DNA of 64,000 bases from Fasciola hepatica (Eukaryota > Platyhelminthes > Trematoda > Plagiorchiida > Fasciolidae), in assembly GCA_948099385.1 (NCBI GenBank), contig CANUEZ040000179.1:11674001-11738000 (forward strand), given 5' to 3'. Positions 10,963 through 22,921 of the stretch are shown here, one piece after another; positions within the stretch are counted from its first letter, which is position 1, and each line of letters opens with the position of its first letter. The notes under the pieces are model-generated. The model saw only the letters and a program-made list of their open reading frames with translations. It was not told the DNA's origin and did not search any database. The position numbers and the translations under genes are program-made.

Positions 10963-13900
10963 CTGACAATATGGGTCAGTAATGTTAAATCGGACGCTGA
11001 GTAATTAGGACTCCAGTCTGACTATACCGTTCGTAACTGGAATTAGAACTGGATTTCCTTGTGCTCTATTCTCGCCTCCGGTCGTCGTTCATAGGCAGGT
11101 GCCATTCGAGACGTTCATGAAGGCTCACCCTCTCGTAGGAGCTAGCCGCATAAAAGTAAAAGTGCACTTTTCTCTTCCAGAATTGTTGCGATCGATGCAC
11201 GGTTAACGGCTGTTCGAACTGAACTGAACTGATCATGCACGAGACGAAACAGTGTTTTGAAAAACATGTTTCACCGAAAGGAGAGGAAGCCCGATGAGAC
11301 CCGAGAATGGATGGGTCACTAAAAAAGTGAAAAGCAACACTCTTAACTCTCACGACGAACGTACCGGCAGTCGCGATAATAGAGTTGTCGCATGCCATCT
11401 GTGATAGCTTGTACAGCATTTTCCTTAGACAATTTTCTCGGGTCACCACCAGCCTGATCTTCCAGCCGCTGACGCAGTAGTGGTAAGGCCAGATACATTC
11501 CAAATCCAGTTGCCAGACAATCATCAGAAAATGCTGAATATGAGGCAGAAAACGATAAGAACGAGAAAAATGAGCGTGAAACTTTTCAAAGGTAAACTAA
11601 AAGTGTGATGCAAACGATGGAATTACACCTTGGAGTGATGACAACAGTGCAACAGGAAAGACAGGAGGAACACAGAAACCGAGAATCTGCTTTACGTACA
11701 GATATTAAACTGGGATAGAACAGAATTCCACTTATTCCGTCGCTCAATCTTGTCACGCCGTTTTTCAGTCTAGTCACATCGTTCCTCAGTCAACAAATGC
11801 TTACAGTTCAGTTCTATTCTTTCAAACATTACTCTCATATTTCTGTGCCCTGGTTTCGGCTGCTATCTCGGAACACCGTCTACTCGGGGGCAAACAGAAC
11901 AGAAGTACAGGGTAAAAAAGAGCCAAAAACAGAGTATGAAGAAGGAGTTTGAACGCAACTACGCCACCGGCCGCGACACTTACCCAAATCACTTAATGTC
12001 TCCAACCATCTGGTAGGCGGTTCGCATGGACCCCAACCTAGAAATCTAACCTGTTCCACATGGCCAAGTCCATTGGTCAAGGTTTCGATATCTTTCTGAC
12101 AGATCATGAACTGACCACCTCGACCCATCTTCCAACCACTATCTGCCCCGAAGAACAGCGTACACCGAGGAAGTCCATTGGTGGACATGCGTAACACGTC
12201 TCCCACCCACCTTAACCTGTTTAGATTCGGTACTTGTTCGAGTGCCCGACCACTTGGCTCCCAGCACCCTACGTCTAACCCTAGCATTGCTGATACGGCT
12301 TGGTGCTTGAACACCAACAATCTTCGCCTACCTTCTACTGTTACCGATCATGTTTCCGAGCCGTATAGAATAACCGATCTAACCACGGCAGTGTACACCC
12401 GAATCTTAACAGAAAATTGGATGTCACGTCAGCGCTACAGATGACAGAGGTTGATAAAAGCCAAACGCCCCCTCTGTATACGCGATGGCACTTCATCCGA
12501 TATCTGACCCCCAAGCAAGATGTAACCGTTCATGTACGAAAACTTATCTACTTTAGCTAAAGCTTCCCCAGTCAAGACAAGGTTTGGTGTAGTGTCAACC
12601 CAGTTCTTCAGCAGCGTTTTACACTCTCAAGGTGCAAAGCGCATCCCAAGCAATTCTACACTGTTGTGTAGGCTATCTAAGGAAGCATGCAGCCTATCTG
12701 CTTTCTTACTCACACCTATTGGGGCCTCAATTTGTTCCTCACCTCAAGTCTCGTGGTCTGGTTGCCAGCTATCCCAAATAGTGCAATGGTCCTTGAGGTT
12801 ATGGAGTGTACCCCCTCCACTGCACTCATGAGCGAGCATGTAATAACAGTAAGTACAATATCGTCCGCATATTCCAAGTCAGACAGTTTACTGCTTGAGA
12901 TCGATGCCGCTATTCTCACAGAACCATTTCAATAAAACAACTGGAAAGAAAGGGCCATAAAGGACAATAAATATCTTTGGCACACCCTGAAATGAGGTAG
13001 CACCAGAGGATTGTGCAGTCGACTGAGTCGAATGTCGCTTTCAGATCAAGAAAGACTGAGGTTGTAAGCCCACGAAAAGTGTGCCGGTGCACTAAATCTT
13101 GTCGAAGAGTAAACATATGGTGAAAACAACCCCTGCCGTGTCTGAAATCGGCTTAATTCTCATGCGCACAACTTTCACGGGTAGTACGTAATAGATGAAG
13201 AATACCGGCGAGCAGTTTAGATGCAATACTCACCACGACAAATGTGATGTTCGCAAGGGAATCTATGCAAGCCGTGGTCGAGCGGTTCAGAGCGTTCGTT
13301 AACCACCTCAAAGGTCAGAAGTTCCAATCCCACCACTTCCGGTTACTTTGGTGGTAGACAGTGATCCACTATCGTCCGGCTCACTGGCTCACCTGATTTA
13401 TTGGGATTCGCAACTCCAAGTTTGAAAGTCTGGTTGACGACTATACCTCACAGTGCAATGGTTCTTTGTGGATATGGAATATATACGCTCCATCTCACTC
13501 ATATGAAAGCACGTAACAAAAAAACCTTGTAAATCGGCAGGCTCTGATTAACACCATTCCTCAATATCCCAAATTACCCAGAGTTGTGTTAACTCCAAAA
13601 CCGAAGCTTCGCCTTCATCTTTGAAGGACAGAGATAAACCGACGGGTCTAATAGCTTTGTGTCTTTTGAAATAATCTATTTCCGCATAACCTTCATTTCT
13701 GATAGAAGAGTGATATATCTACATGCACCGGTTCGATGGCAGGTATATTCAGAAGGTCCACTGTAGAGGTGGGTCAACTAAATTGCTCCACCCGACGGTT
13801 CAGACGACTTCCCTGAGAATGAATCACTGGCCCTTGGGGTTCCTTGATTATCCCACTCACACCAGGCTTCTGTAAACAGGTAACTCTAATCAAATACCCA

Positions 13901-16900
13901 TGGTCGCAAGTACTGTCAATAGAGAACGCCTTTTCCATTTCTTCATATTTCGCAATCCACGACTGATTACGGGTCGTTTATCAAACTCTTAGTCAGTTGA
14001 CGTCTCAGGGATTTACGTATTTCATTGAAAATAGCATCCGAAGGAACGGGGTAACTGATGTCGAACATCTCCATCGTTTATGAAGCCTATACGAACCGAA
14101 GTCTTGTGTGGCATTGGAAGCGGAGTGCAAGGCTTCTTTGAGCTGTCAGCAGTGTTTATTCGGGTCCTAAACATTCGGCTGTTTCAAACACCGTGTAGAC
14201 ATATCTGCTTGGAAGGCAGATCGTCGTTTATCGTCTAGAAGCAGCTGTGCGAAACGGGTGATATTGGTTAAACCACTGGCGTAGACAGAATGAACGAAGA
14301 TCTTTGGCCGCTCTACGCTAACGATGGCTTATAACAATATCGTTATTCTGAGTCCAACGTGGTAAAGACGTAAGAGAACGCCATGTGAGTCTATGCAGCA
14401 TTTTATGGCTGAAAATTGTACGCATCAGAAGCGGAATAGGGTCACACCACAACGAAACGCAGTTGCCGGTGCGATCTGTGGGATAGCAAACGAATCTCCT
14501 ATGTGTCCCTCGGAATCCTCAGAACAGCTAACCTGGGGACTGAAATACTCGGCAATGACCACTTCGTCCGTTGAAGGCACACTTCGAAGAAGTCGATACT
14601 AACTGCGATAGAATTTATTCGAGGTCTCAGAGTGACTCCAGTCAGTGGGCGTACATACAAACACGACGAACAAGCATCGACGCACCAGTGTGCTGCGGTT
14701 GACATGAACAACGCCTTCAAACCGAACTGAACACAAACGATTATTGATTGCGATGTAGTCTAGTATAACACGCTCAGCCAGGTTGAGTAAAGCAATCCCA
14801 ATGCCAACCTGACCACGAGCACTACACCCCTTCCCATTAAGCTTGGGTCAGAACCCGCAATTCTTTAACCGCGACCCACACTTTTGTAGCCATGACCCAT
14901 TACCCTTGACCCACGACCCTTCGTTCTTTCGCCTCGATGCACAACCTTTAGCCATGCGATTACAGGCTAGTCAGGTCAGAAGTATCGGAATGTTATCACA
15001 AAACATATCGAAACACTTTTTTTTCACAAAGATTGATGTTGAAAAGCTGACGAAACAAATGGGAAAGTGTGGTGACCATATGCTGCGCAGCTGACCGTCA
15101 TCAAAACGAGACTGCACCTAGGCGTGGTTTGATGGCTTGCGTGCCTCCATGATCCAAAGAGCTATGCAGGACGGCTTTTCTAAGCCAGAGGTGCAATCAT
15201 GCCTGACAGGCCGATAGGTAGAGGACAGATGAGGTCCTGTCTCAGAACCAGTTGATGGGCAACATCTGGCTCTAACCACTATACTCCTGGAGAGGACATT
15301 TCAACGAATAAACACGAAGAGAAACAGTTTACCGGTCTAAAAACCTCCACTAAATGGACGTAGGAGTGGAGTACCTGGGGTTTCTCTCGACGGTAAAAGA
15401 AGTCACCGCACTTCATTGGGCAGCTATCGCCCGCCTGAGGCCGGCAGCCCCCAGCCCTAAGGATGCTGCCCCGTCCACGTTCTGCTTGCTCCATTGGGTG
15501 CATGGGGCTAAGGACTGAGTCCGAAAAGTGGATCGATAACAAAGCACCAGCGAAGATAAGATAAAACGTATGCAACAATCAGATCTCACGTGACAGACCA
15601 GAGGAAGTTCCTTCACGAGTGCCTCGGTCACGTTCTCGTGCTGGGTTAACGCCTCACCACCTTTTGGGTCTGACTCTTGAGTCCAAGGTTTCGGTTGGGG
15701 TTCCCAAAGAAAAACCCTTCTGCGATGTGGGCAACCGCGAATTATCATTCACCCAGAAACCTCCAGTATCTTTCCTGTAAAGGGCCTCACCAATGTTCCC
15801 TCTTTTAACTTAAAATCGATGGAAAATGCCACGAGTAACATCGGCTGTGAGGAAAACAGTAGTCAAAGAGCTGGGTATAAATCGGATGCACTTCTTAAGC
15901 CTAAATGTTTACTTTACTTGGCTGTCTTTAACGTCCGCACACCATGTCAGATAGGGCAACATGCTGCCCTCGCTAAAACTCTTGACACTTTTAAAATAGA
16001 TGTATACTGTCTCCGAAACACGCATACAAGACCCCACTTCTGTGATCACTCTTCGCATCCCGGACACAACCTCAATCTCTCGCTTCGCTCTTCACGTGTA
16101 GGGTGATTCCGTGTCTAGAGCTCGTGGTCAGGTTGGCGTTGGGATTGCTTTGAGCTTGAAGGCTGCACTGCTTCACTGGATTCCATCCAGCCGTCATTTG
16201 TGTGCAATTCGGTTGGACGGTTCCGTTCATCTCAACAACAACAACAATAAAGTGAAGTGTCGATGCTTGTTCGTCGTATCTGTGTATGCGCTCACTGACT
16301 GCAGTTTCTCCGAGACTAATAACGAATTCCACCAGGATTTGTCACAGCTGTTTCGAAGCGCACGTTCAATGGACGTGGTGGTCATTGTTGGGGATTGCAA
16401 CGCCCAAGTTAGCCGTTTGAAGATTCCGAAAAGCACATTGGAGGTTCATTTTCTGTCCCAACCGATCGTACCGATAACACCGATCGTCTCATTCAGCCGT
16501 GTTCTTACAGCAGATTGTTTCTGGCAAGTACGAACTTCGTCTTCACAACGTTGGACTCACATTCACCATATTGTGGTCAGTCACCGGTAGTGTGGATCAA
16601 CTGAAGATTGTCGTTCATCTTGATATACGCTTGTGGACTTAGATCACGCCTTAATATCTGGTCGTTTCCGTTCACGTCTCGTCCGTGGTCGCAACAACGT
16701 AAAAGCCACGCATCTCGCTTCCAATGCCATCCAGGACTCTGGTACAAGTCGGTTTCACAAACGATGGATAACTTCAACATCAGTTGCTCTGATGGGTGCT
16801 CGCAGATCCGTCCCTCCGGATGCCACATTCAATGAAGTGCGTAAGTCCCTGAGTCGCCAAACGACTAGGAGCGTGAGAAATGATCGTGAACAGTGGTGGG

Positions 16901-19344
16901 TTGCGAAATGTAAAGAAATGGAAAAGGCTGCGTCCATTGGCAATGCTCGCAACCTTTCCCATTTGATTAGAGGTACCGGTCAAGGGAAACCCGGTATAAG
17001 TGAGTTAATCAAGGATTCCAACGGTCCACTGATTCACTCTCACGGACGTCGTCTGGAGCGTTGGACGGAGCACTTTAGGGAAAAATTCAGTTGACCCACT
17101 TCAACGGCGAACCTCCCAAATATACCTGCCAACGGAACGATGCAGGTGGATATCGCTTCTCTATCAGAAATGGAGATTAGGAGGTAAATATGCTACTTGG
17201 AAAAGTATAAAGCCCCTGGACCGGATGGGTTGTCACAATCTTTTTTCAAGGATGGAGGCGAAGTTTGGTTTCGGAGTTGACAAAACTCCTCCGGATTATT
17301 TGGGATAGCAAGCAGACTCCCAGAGAATGGTGTGAATCAGTGACTGTACAGATTTACAAGAAAGGTGACTGGTCCTCTTGTGAAAACCACAGAGTAATGA
17401 TCCTGATAAGTATCACATCCAAACTGCTCACCGGTCTTATTCCCTACCGATTATTCAGCGTCCCGGGGAATGTGTATGCGCAAGAATCAAGCAAGTTTCA
17501 GACCCGGTCGTAGTTGTATAGACCATATCTTTACTATTCGACAAACCTTAGAGCACAGGCACATCTTCCGTAGGCCCACAATCTCAGTTTTTCTTGATCT
17601 GAAAGCGGTATTCGACTCAGTCGACCGCACAGCTCTCTGGTGCTGCCTCTCATTGAAGGGTGTACTACAGAAGTGTTTCTTTTTTCCAATGCTTGTATGC
17701 AAACAGTCGAAGCTTACTTCGCGCTTACGAAGATCTTTCACCCGAGTTCACCAAGGAAAGTGGTGTTCGTCAGGGTTGCCCTCGTTCACCCTCCCTCTTC
17801 GATTTTGTGGTTGAATTGATTCTTGAAATAGTCCTATCCTCGTGTGAGAATACCGGAGTCGATCTTTGTTAAGGCAGTGAGCTGTTTGACCTGGAATATG
17901 CAGACGATATTGTTCTTCTGAGTGAAGACCCAGGTAAGCTGTAAGCTCTTATGGATAGCCACGTAATCCACCTACCGGATGGTTGAAGACGTTAAGTGAT
18001 ATGGCTAAGTATCGCGTCCAGTGGCGTATTTGCATTCAGAGTGTTTCCTCGTCCTCGTGACTTCCCCTTGATACTTCGATTTTTTTGATTTTTATCACCA
18101 TGCTTCTATTCTTTCCGCCATTTACTGGACGATGGCGGAAGGTAGCAACCGAAACCAGAGCACAGAAGTGCGAGGTTAGTGGTTGAATACGCTGAAACTG
18201 AAACTGAAGTTGACAATGTTAATGGTATCACATGCTGCGCCGCAAAACGACTGAAGGCTTAAACGATGCGCCCGTATTGTGGAACCAAGTGGTACAGACC
18301 GTAACTGTTGCATTTTTATTGATAGAAATGCTGTCAAATCAGTGGCGTTCACACAATCATTAACCACGCACTGGGTACAAAGTTACATTTCACAAATCTG
18401 CAGTGCTGTAAGTAAAAAGTCCTCACGTAACAAATGGTAATTTGCCTTGCATTTAAAGTCGTTGATAAAGATCAAGACTCGATAGAATAAAAAATAAAGG
18501 ACTGGCTCCTTAACCGGTTAGATAAGTGGATGCATTGATAGTGCGGGGATAATATACACGGTCGTCATAAGTACATCCCCATCCCTGTAATCAGCCTACT
18601 TATGTTGCAACATCTGACACCACCACTATCACTAGGAATGCAAGTCATACAGTCTGTGTCACTTGGTGCGACGATAAGGTCACGTCGTTTAAAACCTTCT
18701 CCATTACCATGGTCCACTGCTCAGCATATGATCGTCACACTTCCTCATGTATTCCGTCAGCTTTGAAAACCAATCTTTGTAAAAAAAAATGTTCCGATAA
18801 TTATTGTCATAATATTCCGATACTTTTGATCTGACTGGCCTATAATCGAATGGCTAGAGGTTGTGCATCGAGACTAAAGAACGAAAGGTCATGGCTAAAG
18901 AAATGTGGGTCGCAGCTAAAGAAAATGAGGGTTTAGGCTAAAGCTTGATGGGAAAAGGTTCAGACAACAGATCACCCGACAAACAAAGAGTAGAGCGAGA
19001 GACTGTGGTTGTATCTGGGGTGTGAAGAGTGATTTGTTGCGTTTTTCACAACAATATCCGAATGTTGCACTTAATTATTGAATCGACCAGATATTAAACT
19101 GTCACCTAGTCACGCTTGGTGGTCCCGCGGACTTGCTCTAAGGGGACAAGCATTACACCACGCCAAAGTGCAGCCACGCCGTGATGTAATGAATGATTAC
19201 CTACAGCATAAGTTTCAAACTGACTTCAGAAGAATGCAACAAAAGTCATGTTTGTTGACTGTGACGCGATGAAAAAGAGACTGATCTTCTTGGGAAGTCA
19301 ATTAAAAGAGTCCAATTCAATAGATTTCAAATTGGATGTAGTCA

Positions 19345-19409
<65 letters not shown>

Positions 19410-22400
19410 TCGAAAAAAGGGTGAGAAGGTTGAAAATGGTCACGCAAGACTTGGCACCGGAAGATTTTTTTCGGTTTTTGAAGACAAAAAACAGTTGGTA
19501 CACATGGAAAGCTGAATACAAGGGCAATTTACGAGTGCGTTGCCTGACTCCGTTGAACTACATTGTAAAGCACAAGGTGTATGAGTAACGCGAATCCTCC
19601 TCGGGGACTTTGATACGCTATTTACGATCAAAGTTATCACATCTTCCAGCAACCTGGTACTAACTGCTTTGAAGAATATTGTGCCGAGGATATATGCGAC
19701 ACGATCCAAGTGACGTACCCTGTACATGTCTAGTGCTTGACTGAACGCTTTGCCGTGTACTTATTTGAGGAAATGTGCAATGTGACGGAATCAGAAAAGG
19801 CGAAGAAACCATTCAATCGATCACTGGTTCATCTAGACCAGTGCCGCTGCTTTGCTGGAAGCGCTCGCCTGCATCCAAGAGTAAAAAAGCCTACTCCGAG
19901 AAGGGCGCCGAACTGCACAGCAGCCCTCAACGCAAACAACCATGAAAATATCACTAAAACAACGACTATCCACTCACGCGCACGCAAGAACACCCTCTTA
20001 CACCGGGAACCAGGACTTGTTTTCCAATCTTCATTCCCCTTCAACATTCTTCTCCTTTATCACACACCACGGGAACTTCGGTCGACCGCGTTAGCTGTAG
20101 TGCCACTCGCGGGAACCCAGGCTATGTTCTCGCTCATTCATCCTCGACTAGTTGCCAAGTCTCACCGTACCTGCTACCACCGGCTGATGACTGTCTCCAT
20201 CGCCAATGCGTATTTAGACTAACCACGTTCAACGTGCGAACCCTGATGCGTAAAGGACAAAAAATGGGTTTAGCTTATCCGCCTGAATTCCTGGCTGTCG
20301 ATGTGCTTCGCATTCAAGAGATTTGGTTTCAGGACCCCAGTTCTACTATTGGATTGACGCCCCCATCTAAGCGCTCCGTGAAGTTTCACCCACGTCTTTC
20401 TGGGGACGCTGAGGTTGCGGCTTCTGGTCTTGCTGGCGTTGGCTTTGCTCTCACTGGAAGAACTAAAGCGGCGCTGCTGGAGAGGATTTCAGTCGGCAGT
20501 CGTTCATGCGCAGTGAGACTCGGGGATTCGTGCAAAGTGAGCAGCCGATGTCCCGACAGACACTTTTTTCATCGTTTCGGTGTATGCGCCATCGATTGCA
20601 ATCTACATGCAAATCAAGGATACCTCCTACCAAAAGCTTCACGACCTCGTACGTAAAGCGAGCCGGGCTGATGTTGTGGTTTTGGAGAAGATCTGAATGC
20701 TAAACTTATTCGGTGGCCACCGGGCGAGGCGTATTTAGGAGGCTCTTTTGGGCTAGATTACTGTCGCTCGAAAAACATGGACCCGTTTCAGACGCTACGC
20801 TCTGTCCATCACGCACTAGCTTGCACTAAGCTGTTCATGTGCTTTGATGGGTGCTTCAAACGCACGCTGCCACGAGGGTTAGATTGAGATAAGCTTTCCT
20901 TACCATCTCGCCTATCCGTCTTCTAAAACGTGCTCGCTGAGAAGTTAGATGTAACCCCACCTCACGACAAATTAGCACTGCTCGCTCACCAAGAATGCTT
21001 TGCATTGCGCTCTTCTACTCAGTTGTGGTCTATTTCGTCGTGCCGCAAGACTCTGGATTTCTGCTGAATCTCTGCACCTTCTCGACACACGCTAGTCCAT
21101 CCCGACTGAGAGCGAGTATAACGAAACACGGCTCGTAACGAGACGGGCATTTAATGCAAGTCTTCTTGGGACCCAGAGATCAGATGGTCGAAACATGCAC
21201 CACAGGTGGGACGTATTGCTGCTGCGGTGTCTCGAAGGTTAGGCAGAGCACTTCCAGACACAGCGGTCTGTTTCGGCAAATCCACCCACCGAGACGATGA
21301 TTCCAAGAAAATCCAAGTTTCAACACGTCACAAAGCGTCGGGTTCCGATGGCCTTGCCCATCTCTTCTTAATGATGATAGAGTGCAGCTCGTTAGAGAAT
21401 TTCGTGTTTTGTTCTCTAAGGTTTGGAAATCCGAGCAAGCCCTCCCTTGATGGGGGAGCAGATTGTTGTCCCCATCTTGAACAAGGGTTCGCGCAGTGAC
21501 TGCGCTAACCACGGCGGGGCATAAGCCTAGTCCCAACACCGTCGAAACTACTCGATTGTTATCTCTCACAGATTGTACCAAAAGCGTGAATAGCAGACTC
21601 GGGAGGAGGAAGCTGGGTTTCGTGCCGGTCGTGAATGTATCGATCAAATCTTCACTATCAGGCAACTGTTAGAACACCTTTATACCTTCCCGAGACCAGC
21701 GAGTATCGTGTTCCTAGATATTCGCGTGGCCTTTAACTCTGTCGACAGAGCTGTACTATGCACCTGTTTGTTTGGGAATGGAGCATTTGAAATGTACGTT
21801 CCTATCCTTAAAGAGTTGTGTTGTCACAGCTTAGGTCGGATAAGGGCCTACAACCAGCTTTCGTCCCCTTTTGTCGTCTCCAGTGGAGTTCGACGAGGCT
21901 GCCCTACATTCCAATTTCTGTTTAACTTTGTCATAGAGGATATTCCATGGGATGCCTTATCTGGTCTTCCGAACGGTGGAGTTGAACTCATCCCTGGGAA
22001 CAGAGTTTTCAACTTGTAATATGCCGATAACATCGCCCTGATGAGTGAGAACACAACATGCTTTGGACCGCTTGGCAACTGAGGTATCCAGATATGGAAT
22101 GCACTTTGCGCCTTTCAAGTGCAAAGTGGTTTAGCAAGATTTTCAGGAGCATCTGCCTGTCCCTACCGTTCGTGGTGATCAGCTTGAGTTAGACGACAAC
22201 TTTAAGTGCGACGGCAGCTTGATAACAGCTGGAGGTGGAGTTGGGGAGGGAATCAGTTTACGAACAGCGAGGGCTAGAGCAGCTTTCGCAAACCTGCGAC
22301 ACTTGTGGCGTGGGCGTGACATTCATCTCTCGCTAAAGGGACGGGTGTACGTTGCCGCGGTTCGTAGCGTTTTACTCTACGGTTGCGAAACCTGACCACT

Positions 22401-22851
22401 TCGCGCTTGAGGATGCTCAGCGTCTTTTTGTGTTCCACAACGGATGTCTCCGAGGCACTGTTCGCTCCTGGTGGGAACATCGAGTGAGCAATGACGAGGT
22501 GCGCCGTCGTGTGCTAGGCATGAATAACCGCCGTCTTAATGAAGTGATTGCTCTACACAACTTACGATGACACGGTCATGTTTTACGAATGCCGGCGCAT
22601 CGTCTACCTTCCCGTGCTGGATAGGGTTGGAAAAAGCAACGCGGCGGTCAGAAATCTCGAGCATGGTAATCACAAAAATGTCATTTCAACAAACAAACTG
22701 AGTAGAAACCATCAAGAAGTGTATGGTGAAAAGCAAAAAGAATTAGCATTTCTTTCTCTCTCGCACTGTCTATTTCACTGTATTCAGCTACCCTTCTTCT
22801 ATTTTGTAATTGATGTTGAGTTGGCACCTTACTCGATCTCAAGCCGGTGTG

Positions 22852-22921
<70 letters not shown>

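Larger units (their letters stand above)
18211..19730. other. PSMB4 intron 3 sequence: minisatellite, TA tract, otherwise unassigned
   Basis: The degenerate minisatellite lies at about 18840-18960 and the TA microsatellite at 19350-19407. The short ORFs around 19406-19588 and 19078-19272 show no domain. Confidence 0.45.

Noticed and set aside
11066..11524. A 152-codon minus-strand ORF in PSMB4 exon 4
   Set aside because: The PSMB4 residues are in a different frame, which joins exon 3 exactly; this frame is a shadow.
19342..19588. Open frames across the TA tract reading as Tyr-Ile repeats
   Set aside because: They are translations of a TA microsatellite and not proteins; the same holds at 22855-22921.
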